Source of the DNA: Sinomonas cyclohexanicum
GTDB taxonomy: Bacteria > Actinomycetota > Actinomycetes > Actinomycetales > Micrococcaceae
Length of the DNA stretch: 64,000 nt
Direction of reading: 5' to 3'
Assembly: GCF_020886775.1 (NCBI RefSeq)
Contig: NZ_AP024525.1
Location: 1,116,001 to 1,180,000, forward strand
This document shows positions 26,778-35,705 of the stretch, in pieces. Below the pieces are notes generated by a model. It worked only from the letters and a program-made list of their open reading frames with translations. It had not been told where the DNA came from and did not search any database. The position numbers were made by a program, and so were the translations under genes. Position 1 is the first letter of the stretch. Each line of letters begins with the position of its first letter.

Positions 26778-28166
26778 TCAGGGGGCGACTGCATCCAGCA
26801 GGGCGGAATCGGTGCCGAGCGCGGCGTGGGCCGCGGCAGCGGCTCCCGCCCAGCGGCCGGTGATGTAGGCAGGGGCAAGGCCCCCGGCGTATCCGATGTT
26901 CGAGAGGCCGCCGGCATCGGCGCCCGCCGCGAACAGCCCGGGTACCGCCCTGCCGTCGGCGTCCAGGGCGCGGCCGTCGGAGTCGATCCGGATCCCGCCG
27001 AATGTGAACGTCACGGACGGCTGGACCTCGAGGGCGTAGAAGGGCGGGACGGCAGGCGCCGTGGCCGCCGGGGAGACGGCCGCGCCGCCCGCGTGTCCGC
27101 CACCTGCTGCGGTCGCCCTCGAGAACTCCTCGACCGTGCGGGCGAGCGTGTCGCGGGGGAGGCCCCACCTTGAGACCGCGTCGAGGAGTCCCTCGAGCGT
27201 GTCCGCCTGTACGTGCCGGGCGCCGGCGGCGACGGCACCCTTGTACCGGTCGAGGACGCCGAGCCCGGGGAACGGTTCGGCCGTGGCATGCTCCGTGCGG
27301 ACGCGGTCGTCGAAGATCAGGAAGCCCCGCGCCTCGGGCTGGAACACGAGCTCCTGATTGAGCAGTTCGTCCCCCTGGCGTTCGTCGATGAAGCGGCGGC
27401 CCGCGGTGTTCACGAGGATGCAGTAGTCCGAGTAGTACTGCGAGAGCGGGAGGAACTCCTCGGGCTCGAAGGAGGCGAGGGGGCTCGGCAGGAGGTGGCC
27501 GTAGAACGTCGACATGCCTCGGGAGGCCGCGGCGCCCAAGGCCTTGGCGTGGTCCAGCCCGTCTCCCACGCTGCCCTTGTTGGCACGGTGGACGAGCCGG
27601 TCGGCGTTGCGTCCGATCGCGCTGCCGAGTTTCTCTGCCGAGCCCGCGAAGCCGCCCGTCGCGAGGACGAGGGAGGCGCACGCGAAGTGCAGGGCGCCGT
27701 CGTCCGTCTCCACCGTGAGGTGGAAGCCATCGGGGGTGCGCCGAATCTCGGTCGCACGGGCTGAGGTGGCCACGCGTCCGCCGGCCGCCACGATATCGAC
27801 GGCGAGCCGCGGGAGGAGGTCGCGGATCGCGAGGCTGTAGCCGCGGCCGAATGTCATGATCCCCGTCAGCGGTTCCGCCGCAACGTCAATGCCAGTGCCG
27901 CGGATCTCGGCAAGGGCAGCCTCGTAGTCGTCGACGAGTCGCCGTCCAAGGACCCGGTCTCCGAGGGGGACGCGGGCTTGGTAGGCGCCGAAGTCCGGTG
28001 CCGTCCAGAACATCCCGGCCGAGAGCGCCGCAGATCCGCCGATCTCCGTCAGCTTCTCCAAGACGGCGACCCGTGCGCCGGACTGGGCGGCGGTCCATCC
28101 TGCGCTCAGGCCGGACATGCCGGAGCCGAGGACGACGACGTCGAAGGCCTGCTCCGTTTCATTCAT
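26778..28166 (-). CDS. FAD-binding dehydrogenase, flavoprotein 3 of 3
   Basis: A 462-residue paralogue of the next two genes. N-terminal FAD fold VVVLGSGMSGLSAGWTAAQS with VLEKLTEIGGSAALSAG; substrate region VNTAGRRFIDERQGDE; C-terminal GLFAAGADAGGLSNIGYAGG. ATG 28166 has GAGGAG at the ideal distance. It lies 71 bp after the transporter that heads the operon. Three different flavoproteins in a row suggest sequential or stereospecific desaturation/reduction steps, or subunits of a heteromer; no published system with this exact order comes to mind. Confidence 0.87.
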   Translation of the reverse strand: MNETEQAFDVVVLGSGMSGLSAGWTAAQSGARVAVLEKLTEIGGSAALSAGMFWTAPDFGAYQARVPLGDRVLGRRLVDDYEAALAEIRGTGIDVAAEPLTGIMTFGRGYSLAIRDLLPRLAVDIVAAGGRVATSARATEIRRTPDGFHLTVETDDGALHFACASLVLATGGFAGSAEKLGSAIGRNADRLVHRANKGSVGDGLDHAKALGAAASRGMSTFYGHLLPSPLASFEPEEFLPLSQYYSDYCILVNTAGRRFIDERQGDELLNQELVFQPEARGFLIFDDRVRTEHATAEPFPGLGVLDRYKGAVAAGARHVQADTLEGLLDAVSRWGLPRDTLARTVEEFSRATAAGGGHAGGAAVSPAATAPAVPPFYALEVQPSVTFTFGGIRIDSDGRALDADGRAVPGLFAAGADAGGLSNIGYAGGLAPAYITGRWAGAAAAAHAALGTDSALLDAVAP

Positions 28167-28237
28167 GGTGTTTCTCCTCGATGGTTCCCGCGGGCATGAG
28201 AGCCCGCCGTCGCGTGGTGGTTGGTGCTGGGTGCGGG

Positions 28238-29563
28238 TCAGTCCATGGGCCGTCCGAGCTGGTGGAGGGGCGTGCGGAAGGTCTCGCGGGCCGTCATTGC
28301 GGAGACCGCCGCGACGATGCAACAGGTTGCGGTGAGCCATGCCGCGGGCAGCCACGATCCGGCCTCGCTGACCCACAGGGTGACGAGCGCGGGAGCGAAG
28401 CCGGCGAGGACGATGCCGAGCTGGAGGCCGATGGCCATGCCGCTGAACCGCACCCGGACGTTGAACATCTCGGTGAAGAACACCGGGTAGATGGCGTTCG
28501 TGGCGCTGAAGAACAGGGAGATCGAGAGGAAGATCCCGAGCATCATCAGCCCCACGTCCTTCTGGGCCACGGCGTGGAAGAACAGGAAGCAGGAGGCCGC
28601 ACCACCGAGGTTGCCGAAGATGAACACCGGTTTGCGGCCGATCTTGTCCGAGAGCAGCGCGAACAGCGGTTGGAGGACCAGGGCCACGGCGTAGCCGAAG
28701 ATGACGACCCACATCATGGTGCTCGCGCTGATGCCGATCGTGTTGACGCCCCATGAGAGGCCCCAGACCGGCACCGTGCTCGAGCTGACGACGAGCAGCG
28801 AGGAGAAGACGACCCGCACGACGTCGGTCCCGTGCGTGCGGAGGAGTTCCTTGACGGGGAGCTTGCTCCGGGCGTTGCTCGACTTCTGCTCGGCGAACGC
28901 CTCGGGCTCCTCGAGGGTGCGCCGCACGAGGAAGCCGACAACGACGATGAGGAAGCTCGACCAGAACGGCACGCGCCAGCCCCAGGAGAGCAGCTGGTCG
29001 GCGGGCAGGCTCGCGACCCAGAGGAACATGAGGGAGGCGAGGATGTAGCCGAGCCAGATGCCATTCATCGTCCAGGACGTGAAGAATCCGCGCCTGTTGG
29101 CGGGAGCATGCTCAAGCGTCAGCGTCGATGCGCCTGCCGCCTCGCCGCCAACGGAGACGCCTTGGATCAGCCGCATGACGACGAGCAGGACCGGAGCCAG
29201 GAGCCCAGCCTGGGAGTACGTGGGCAGGCAGCCGATCGCGAACGTCGCGCCCCCCATCATCACGAGTGTGAACACGAGAACGTTGCGGCGGCCGAACGTG
29301 TCGCCGAAGTGTCCGAGGAGCAGCCCTCCGAGGGGCCGGGCGACGTAGGCGACGCCGAACGTGGCCAAGGAGAGCAGGAGCGCCGATTCTCCTGAGGCCG
29401 GGAAGAAGAGCTTGCTGAAGACGAGCGCGGAGGCCGATGCGTAGATCGACATGTCGTAGTACTCGAGCATGGCGCCGAGGAAACTGGCGATGGCCGACTT
29501 GGTGCTCTGCTTCATGGGCCGGCGGGCAGTCGTACGTGCTGCCGCGGACTGGGTTTGGACCAC
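28238..29563 (-). CDS. MHS-family MFS transporter
   Basis: A 441-residue transporter with 12 membrane segments, starting MKQSTKSAIASFLGAMLEYYDMSIYA. MFS motif A reads GHFGDTFGRRNVLV, and the MHS pattern is GVSVGGEAAGASTLTLEHAP. It is the first gene of the flavoprotein operon and divergent from an IclR regulator. GTG 29563 (VVQTQS) follows AGGGGACAGA; an internal ATG 16 codons later is the alternative. A second MHS transporter closes the same operon, so the operon may import substrate and export, or import, a second compound. Confidence 0.87.
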   Translation of the reverse strand: MVQTQSAAARTTARRPMKQSTKSAIASFLGAMLEYYDMSIYASASALVFSKLFFPASGESALLLSLATFGVAYVARPLGGLLLGHFGDTFGRRNVLVFTLVMMGGATFAIGCLPTYSQAGLLAPVLLVVMRLIQGVSVGGEAAGASTLTLEHAPANRRGFFTSWTMNGIWLGYILASLMFLWVASLPADQLLSWGWRVPFWSSFLIVVVGFLVRRTLEEPEAFAEQKSSNARSKLPVKELLRTHGTDVVRVVFSSLLVVSSSTVPVWGLSWGVNTIGISASTMMWVVIFGYAVALVLQPLFALLSDKIGRKPVFIFGNLGGAASCFLFFHAVAQKDVGLMMLGIFLSISLFFSATNAIYPVFFTEMFNVRVRFSGMAIGLQLGIVLAGFAPALVTLWVSEAGSWLPAAWLTATCCIVAAVSAMTARETFRTPLHQLGRPMD

Positions 29564-29588
29564 TCTGTCCCCTAGGGATCGTTGTGAA

Positions 29589-29611
29589 TAAATCCTGTAT
29601 TGCGGGATTTA
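29589..29611. promoter_or_regulatory. Inverted repeat TAAATCC-N9-GGATTTA, likely IclR operator
   Basis: Perfect 7-bp arms at 29589-29595 and 29605-29611 sit between the divergent MHS transporter (29563) and IclR (29699) genes, in the only A/T-rich patch nearby. Position and symmetry fit a dimeric IclR protein controlling both directions. Confidence 0.6.
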
Positions 29612-29698
29612 CTATGCACTATGATCGGAGTCACAGCAAGTGCCGCCCGGAACGCGTGTGGCAGAATCGGTGACTGGACTGCGGAGGGAGAGGGTGCA

Positions 29699-30442
29699 TT
29701 GGCCAACAGCCTTGAGAAGGCGCTGAGCATCTTGGACCTCATCTCCGAGGACAAGCCGACATGCACGCCCGAGGAGGTTGCCGAGGTGCTCGGCGTCTCG
29801 CGGACGTCGAGCTATCGATACCTCAAGGTGCTCTCAGATGCCGGGCTCTTGGCCGGTCGCTTGGACGGGGACTATGGACTCGGGAGCCGGATTCTCGAAC
29901 TGGACAGGACGATGCGGCTCACCGACCCGCTCTTCCTCCGTGCCCAGGCGGTGATGGGGGAGCTCTCAGACCGCTTCGGCGAGAATCTGCTGCTGAACAG
30001 CTACTACGGCCGGACGATGGTCTGCGTCGCGCAGTTCTGGGTGAACGCGCAGGCGACCAACTACAGCAGGGGCCAACGGCTCAGTTTGTACCGGGGCGCG
30101 GCGAGCAAGGCGATCCTTGCCCACTTCCCGGCGCACCGGCTGCGCGTGATGTACAGACGCGATGCGGCCGAGATCGAGGAATCTGGCATGGGAATGACGT
30201 GGGATCAGTTCCGCAGGTACCTCAAGCAGATCCGCGACGCGGGATTCGCCTCGTCTGCCTCCGAAGTCGACCCCGGGGTGGCGGGCATCGCCGCCCCCAT
30301 CTTCGACGGCGATGGCTCGGTGCTGGGCAGCCTCGCGTGGGCCGTGCCGACTTCGCGGGTGGAAGAGAAGCGTGCCGAGCTTACGGCAGAGGTTATCCAT
30401 GCGGCGCAGGCCATTTCCGCTGGGGGGAATGGCCCTCGGTGA
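29699..30442 (+). CDS. IclR-family regulator of the flavoprotein operon
   Basis: A 247-residue regulator: N-terminal winged HTH (SLEKALSILDLISEDKP; EEVAEVLGVSRTSSYRYLKVL) and a C-terminal IclR effector domain (SRGQRLSLYRGAASKAILAH; GVAGIAAPIFDGDGSVLGSL). TTG 29699 is chosen with GGAGAGGG just upstream. Starts at 29600 or 29621 are in frame but would begin on or beside the inverted repeat at 29589-29611 that looks like its operator, and would add residues unlike the family. It is divergent from the seven-gene operon; such regulators usually repress or activate in response to the pathway substrate. Confidence 0.85.
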   Translation: MANSLEKALSILDLISEDKPTCTPEEVAEVLGVSRTSSYRYLKVLSDAGLLAGRLDGDYGLGSRILELDRTMRLTDPLFLRAQAVMGELSDRFGENLLLNSYYGRTMVCVAQFWVNAQATNYSRGQRLSLYRGAASKAILAHFPAHRLRVMYRRDAAEIEESGMGMTWDQFRRYLKQIRDAGFASSASEVDPGVAGIAAPIFDGDGSVLGSLAWAVPTSRVEEKRAELTAEVIHAAQAISAGGNGPR

Positions 30443-30682
30443 ATGCCGCGGAGGGTCGCTCGGGTACGACGCCACACCGGATGTGGTGGATCAGGTCCGC
30501 ACGGTGGATCTTGGCCCAGAACCAGAGTGGGGACCGCCCGCGGGTCGGGAGCCGCAGGTTCATCTGATCCGGCGTCCACCGGTAAGCAGCCGCGTAATCC
30601 TTACGGGTGCGGTCCGGATGCGCCAAGTTCGTGGCACAGGGGCGAGTGCGCCAGGAAGGTCCGACAGTCCACGCTCCAGGTC
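30443..30682. other. Intergenic stretch, nothing recognised
   Basis: 240 bp between convergent IclR and metallo-beta-lactamase-fold genes. No convincing gene, hairpin or repeat is visible. Confidence 0.4.
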
Positions 30683-31489
30683 TCACGCCGAATTCTCCGC
30701 AAGCGCCTGCACCTGCCGCCGATGCACATCGGTCAGCCAAGCCAGCGGAGCGGAGGGGCCGAGCCTCGGATCGTCGACGCCGCTTCCATCGAGGAGGGCC
30801 CGCACATAGGCGCGGTCCAGGTCGAGCCGTGCCCGCAGCTCCTCGGCGCCGCCAACGGACCCATGGCCGGGGATCACGGTATCGACGTCGGCCGCTGCAC
30901 GTTCCAGGAGGTCAAGCGCGGCACGGTAGTCCTCGAGCGGGTCGCTGGCGTTCACATTGAGGAACGGCATGAGGATGTCAGAGAGCATGTCGCCGGCGAT
31001 CAGGACGCCCTGCTCTTCGACTACGAGGGCGGCGTGTCCCTGCGCATGGGCCTGATGCTCGAGAATCCGGACCGGGGGTCCGTCCCAGGGGACGTGCGCT
31101 GTGCCCGCGGGCAGGCCCGTCACGAGGCCCAGCAGGTCCATCGGAATGTCGTCGGCGAGCCCGGGCGGCATGACTCCTGCAACCCGGGCCTCCCAGCCCG
31201 GCTGGGACACCACTTCCCGGATCGAGTCCGCGCAGCGCGCCGTGCCGTAGCGGGCTGCGTCCCCGAAGGCCGTGTGCCAGAGGACGTGATCCCAGTGGGG
31301 GTGGGTGGAGAATCCGACGACGACGGGCTGGCCCTTTTCATGGAGATCCTGAGCGATGGCTGCCATCTCCTCCCGGGTGATGCCGGGGTCGACGAGCAGG
31401 ACGCCCTCCCGGCCCTGCACGATCACCGAATTGCTCTGGAGGAATTCGCTCGTGTGGACGAAGACGTCCTCAGCGACCTGCTGCAGCAC
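30683..31489 (-). CDS. Metallo-beta-lactamase-fold hydrolase
   Basis: A 268-residue MBL-fold protein. The metal motif HxHxDH is THPHWDH. Other ligands are the H of HAQGHAA, the D of IAGDMLSD and the H of VIPGHGS. It has no signal peptide, so it is a cytosolic hydrolase such as a lactonase, thioesterase or glyoxalase-II-like enzyme rather than an antibiotic beta-lactamase. It lies 105 bp downstream of the large metallopeptidase on the same strand. Substrate unknown. Confidence 0.85.
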   Translation of the reverse strand: MLQQVAEDVFVHTSEFLQSNSVIVQGREGVLLVDPGITREEMAAIAQDLHEKGQPVVVGFSTHPHWDHVLWHTAFGDAARYGTARCADSIREVVSQPGWEARVAGVMPPGLADDIPMDLLGLVTGLPAGTAHVPWDGPPVRILEHQAHAQGHAALVVEEQGVLIAGDMLSDILMPFLNVNASDPLEDYRAALDLLERAAADVDTVIPGHGSVGGAEELRARLDLDRAYVRALLDGSGVDDPRLGPSAPLAWLTDVHRRQVQALAENSA

Positions 31490-31594
31490 GGCAATGCCTC
31501 CGATCGGGTACGCAATCCATGGCGGACACGGTAGCCCGTCCCATCAGTGGAGACGACTCCTCGCACCGGATGTCTGCGACCCAGCGCCCGCGGT

Positions 31595-34500
31595 TCAGTA
31601 CTCGAAGCGCATCCACCCCGTCTCGCACGGCGCGAGGCCGTACCCGCCGAGGTAGTGCAGCGAGACGAGCATGCCGGGGCGCAGCTCGCGCAGGTAGACG
31701 AAGAACGTGCCGTCGGCGCGGACATCCGCGGTCGCCGTGAGCTGGTGCTCCACGTCGGCCTCGTCCCGCCGGGCGGTGAGGAGCACCGTGCCGTGGTCCG
31801 CCGTCGTCCCGTCGCTGCGCCGCACCACTCCCGAGGCGCCCGGCTCGGGGTAGAAGCGGATGCCGTCGAGCACCGTGCCGCGCCCCGAACGGACCTCGAG
31901 CGATGCGCCGCCGGTGCACTGGGCGACGCACACGCCGTGCATCCACCCCGATATCTCCAGCGTGTTGGCGACCTCCCACATGTGGCTGCGGTTGGCGTCC
32001 ACGAGCGAGGCCCACGAAGGGTCGCCGTCGAGCGACTCCGTCATGACCTCGATCTCCCGCGTCTGCTTCGCGGGCAGCCGCACCCAGCTGTGCTCCACGT
32101 ACGTGCGGTAGTAGGGCAGGGTCTGTCGCACGCGGGGGAAGATCACGGCGGTCGCGTCCGTGGGATTCTCGAGCTTGATGGTGAAGCGCTTGCGGGCCGA
32201 GGGCGAGCCGCTCTCGGACCAGAACTGGTCGTAGTTGGACTGGGCCCAGTTGTCCCGGTCGCTGCTCTCGTGGATCGCGGGATCGCCCGGCTCCTCGTAC
32301 AGCGGGATGTCCACCGTGATGCAGTAGTGCCCGGACGTCGGGGCGACCCACGGCACCTCGAGCTCGCGCACCTGCCCCGCAGGGATGGTCACGGGCTGCG
32401 AGAGGCCGAGCGGCTCGAGAGCGGCGGGCGGCTGGTCGTCGGCGTTCGTGGTGAGGTTCTTGATGGAGAATGTGGCCCGCACGTCCTTCGCGTCGAGGCC
32501 GCCGTGGTTGAGCACCTTGGCCACCACCCGGTTGGGATTCCCTCCCCACGGGACGTTGAGCCACTTCGAGTCCGCGTCGCTCTTGGCGTTGCGCACCTCG
32601 ATGTCGGGGCTCTGCCACTGCTTGTCCCCGTTGGGCCAGGTGCGGATGGAGAGTTCGGGCTTGGCCTCGGAGTTGTAGCGGATCTGCAGGTCCGCGCTCT
32701 CGGGCCGGACGGCCTGCACGGTTGCGACGAAGTCCTTCGGGGCACCCTCCGTGAAGTCCTTCTCGCGGTAGTCCTGGCCGACCCCGAGGAACGCGCCCTG
32801 GGTGAGGACGCCGTCGGAGTCGTCCACCCCGTCGGCGTCGTCGTTGAGCCGCATGACCATGGTGCGGCTGTCGTAGTTCTGGGCGCCCTCCGGCGAGACC
32901 ACGTCGGTCCCCACCACCACCTGCGCCTTCGGCAGCGAGCCGTCCCCGAGGGAGCCTGCCACGCGGCTGCGGTACTCGAAGTAGTAGTTGCGGCCCTGCG
33001 CGATGCGGATCTCGACGCCGCGCAGCGAGTTCGCGGGGATCGAGGCGCGTTCGAGCGCCTGGAGCGTCACGGGCGCGAGGACCGCGCCGCCCCCGTTCGC
33101 GGCGAAGTTGAACGAGCGCACCTCCTCGGGCCGGACCCAGCCCAGCGCCATCCGCAGCGGCAGGCTCAAGTGAGGCAGGCCGCGGTCGCGGTGCATGAGG
33201 TCCCAGTGGTTGAGCTGGTGCTGGGCGAGGCCCTGGTTCATCCAGTCGTAGAGGTACAGGTCCGGCAGGCTCAGGGTGTGGCCGAGCTCGTGGGCGAGGG
33301 TCTCGTAGATCTGGCGGCCGTCGATCGCGGTCCAGTCCTCGGGCATCATCAGCATCGGCAGCGTGCGGTCGCCGCTGCTGAGCGTGACGGTCGGGCTCAG
33401 CTGCTGTGGCCACACGTACCGGCCGATGCTCGTCGAGGTCGGCGGCATGACGGCCGGGTCGGGCCGGTTCACGGTGCGCACTACGAATGCGACGGCGTCG
33501 GTCTGGGCGAGGTCGACGACGGGTGGCCGGGGCGGCGTCGCGGCGGCGTTGGCCGCGTTCGCCTGCTCGAGGGCCGAGGCGAACGCGCGCCACGTGTCCG
33601 GCTTCGGGTTCCAGCGGCGGGGGAGCGTGCCGCCCGGGTTGGCCGGGTCGGGCTTCGTCTCGACCTCGAAGTAGTCGTCCCACGAGCCGCTCGCGCCCAC
33701 CACGCCCGCGATGTCGTTGCCGACGAGGCTCATGGTGAGCTTGCCGTAGGAGACCTCGCGGTAGAAGTCGACGACGGAGCGGGTCACTCCGCCCGCCGTC
33801 ACCCCAGCGGTCATCGCGTTGCGCCAGTCGTCGCGGACGGGCTGCTGCGCCGCCGCCCCTGCCGGGTACCGGTTGGTCGACGTGTCGAGGAGCACGATCG
33901 CCACGCGCCACGCGGCGGGCGCCTTGTAGACGTCCACGTTCTGGGGGCCGGCGCCGCCGCCTCCCCACGCCGGCCGCACCACGGGCGCGTCGCACGCGCC
34001 CGTGACGGAGAACGCGGGCCCCTCGGCCCGGCCGTCCCAGCGGTCCGTCACCGTGAACTCGGCACGGCCCACTGTCTCGCCCGTTGCGGCGGAGCGGGCG
34101 ACGACGGTGCCGCGTCCCGGGAGCCAGCCGCCGGTCATGAGCACGTGCGGCGCGGCCGGGTCGAACGTGTCGTCGCGCGACGGTGAGACAGCACCGAGGT
34201 CCCTGTTGTCCACGCTGAGCCGCAGGTCATCGAAGGCCAGTCCGCTGCCCGCCGTGTCGACGCGCACGGGCGCGTACCCACCGATGAACAGGGGCGCCTC
34301 GTCCATCGTCAGGAGCACCCGGTCAGCGATGCCGATCGGCAGCGCGGCCTCGAGGACCCTGTCCCCGGCCGCCAGCAGGAGCCTGGTGCCGCCGGCCGCC
34401 GTGGCCGCGCCGATCGGGGAAGGCGAGGGGCCGGCGTCGGGCGCGAGCCGCACCACGCCGTCGCCCACGATGGCGGGCTGCCCGCCCGGCGCCGTCACCA

Positions 34501-35125
34501 CCGCCCACCCGGGCGCGAGCGGCGCGATCGGGCCCGCGAAGGCCAGAGGCTGGGGCGTGAGCGTGCGCAGCGTGCCGAGCGCGAGGTCAGCGGCCTGCAC
34601 GGTGCTGCCGCCCGGCGCGCCCGCGAGGACGTGCACGGTGCCGCCGCCCGCGGCGGCGAGGCCGAGGCCCCCGGGGACGTCCGCCACTGCCGTGCGCACT
34701 GTCGTCCCGGGCGCTGCGCCCGGCGCCGCACCGAGCGAGTACACGTCCAGATGCGGCGAGGGGAGCGCGTCGAGCACGGCGAGGGCGCCCGCGCCGGCGT
34801 CCTGGACGATGGCGAGCCCCTTCACCGCGCGCGGGATGTTGGCGAACGCGGTCGCGGCGGACCGGTCGGCGTGGCTCAGCGGCGCGGACCACAGCCCGTC
34901 GTCGTCGGCCACGATGATCCGGGTTCCGTCGATGGCGAGGTGCGTGGGGCTCGCATAGCCGCTGCCGATCGTGCGGGTCTCGTAGAAGCCGTCGTCGTCC
35001 GGGCGCAGCAGGTCCAGGAGCGTGAGCTGCCCCGACCGCTCGGCCACGACGGCGACGTGCCGGGCCTCCGAGTAGGCGATGGCGGAGATGTTGGTGAATC
35101 CGGATGCGACAGTGGTGGCAGCCAT
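31595..35125 (-). CDS. Very large M6-like metallopeptidase (1176 aa) with N-terminal propeller-like region
   Basis: Residues about 1-350 contain repeated short beta motifs (AIAYSEARHVAVVAERSG; THLAIDGTRIIVADDDGLW; GLAIVQDAGAGALAVLDAL), likely a beta-propeller. The peptidase core follows, with zinc motif HELGH in TLAHELGHTLSLPDLYLYD, preceded by VTRSVVDFYREVSYGKLTM, typical of immune-inhibitor-A/M6 peptidases. The last 500 residues are CARDB-like and other beta-sandwich stretches. There is no signal peptide, unusual because M6 peptidases are normally secreted. ATG 35125 has GGAGGG 6 nt upstream. An in-frame ATG at 35386 with GGGGAG upstream would add 87 Arg/Pro-rich residues; it is a weaker choice. 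Confidence 0.8.
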   Translation of the reverse strand: MAATTVASGFTNISAIAYSEARHVAVVAERSGQLTLLDLLRPDDDGFYETRTIGSGYASPTHLAIDGTRIIVADDDGLWSAPLSHADRSAATAFANIPRAVKGLAIVQDAGAGALAVLDALPSPHLDVYSLGAAPGAAPGTTVRTAVADVPGGLGLAAAGGGTVHVLAGAPGGSTVQAADLALGTLRTLTPQPLAFAGPIAPLAPGWAVVTAPGGQPAIVGDGVVRLAPDAGPSPSPIGAATAAGGTRLLLAAGDRVLEAALPIGIADRVLLTMDEAPLFIGGYAPVRVDTAGSGLAFDDLRLSVDNRDLGAVSPSRDDTFDPAAPHVLMTGGWLPGRGTVVARSAATGETVGRAEFTVTDRWDGRAEGPAFSVTGACDAPVVRPAWGGGGAGPQNVDVYKAPAAWRVAIVLLDTSTNRYPAGAAAQQPVRDDWRNAMTAGVTAGGVTRSVVDFYREVSYGKLTMSLVGNDIAGVVGASGSWDDYFEVETKPDPANPGGTLPRRWNPKPDTWRAFASALEQANAANAAATPPRPPVVDLAQTDAVAFVVRTVNRPDPAVMPPTSTSIGRYVWPQQLSPTVTLSSGDRTLPMLMMPEDWTAIDGRQIYETLAHELGHTLSLPDLYLYDWMNQGLAQHQLNHWDLMHRDRGLPHLSLPLRMALGWVRPEEVRSFNFAANGGGAVLAPVTLQALERASIPANSLRGVEIRIAQGRNYYFEYRSRVAGSLGDGSLPKAQVVVGTDVVSPEGAQNYDSRTMVMRLNDDADGVDDSDGVLTQGAFLGVGQDYREKDFTEGAPKDFVATVQAVRPESADLQIRYNSEAKPELSIRTWPNGDKQWQSPDIEVRNAKSDADSKWLNVPWGGNPNRVVAKVLNHGGLDAKDVRATFSIKNLTTNADDQPPAALEPLGLSQPVTIPAGQVRELEVPWVAPTSGHYCITVDIPLYEEPGDPAIHESSDRDNWAQSNYDQFWSESGSPSARKRFTIKLENPTDATAVIFPRVRQTLPYYRTYVEHSWVRLPAKQTREIEVMTESLDGDPSWASLVDANRSHMWEVANTLEISGWMHGVCVAQCTGGASLEVRSGRGTVLDGIRFYPEPGASGVVRRSDGTTADHGTVLLTARRDEADVEHQLTATADVRADGTFFVYLRELRPGMLVSLHYLGGYGLAPCETGWMRFEY

Positions 35126-35705
35126 GGTGCCCTCCGAGCACTCGTGGGCGCCCCGCGGCCCGAGACCCCTGGCGCGTCCCCTTGACGCCAGTCCAGCGAG
35201 GCAGTCTGGACGTCTCATGAGTGTCCGCTGGAGCCGGCGTGGGTGTCTAGGCGCGGATGAGTCGTGTTGGCGGGGGTGGCGGCGCACGACGACGGGTGGG
35301 CGGGATGAAGCAGAATGCCGCCACGGCCCAACCTCCATCGGCGTGGTGTCCTTGGCGTCCTGGACGCTCAGGGTGCGCGCAGTCATCGTCGGCTCCCCAC
35401 TGGTGTGCGCACCGTGGACGACGGCGTCCCCCGGCCCGGTCTGCCTTGCGAGGCGATTCGCGGGGCTGGGTGGCTCCAATGTCTGTTGGGGGCGATTGAT
35501 AGGCGGATCCGGCAGTTCGAGTTTTGTCAGAGGGGCGGCGTACATCTTGTGTTGACGGCGAAGGCACCCGGCGCAGTGATGTCACTGATGCTTGCCACCT
35601 TCGACGTCAGGGCCGTCGGTCAGCGGTGTCGCCACCATGGGGCCGCCGGCCGGCGAGCGCTGCAAACACGGACACAATGACAAAGAAATTGGGGGACAAC
35701 CGCAT
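35126..35705. other. 580-bp gap without a clear gene
   Basis: Divergent promoter space between the metallopeptidase and the Ltp-like gene. On the minus strand a short reading frame begins at 35386 with a good ribosome site (GGGGAGCCGACG then ATG) and reads MTARTLSVQDAKDTTPMEVG, then becomes low-complexity and runs in frame into the metallopeptidase. It may be the true, longer start or a gene remnant. Nothing else is recognisable. Confidence 0.35.
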
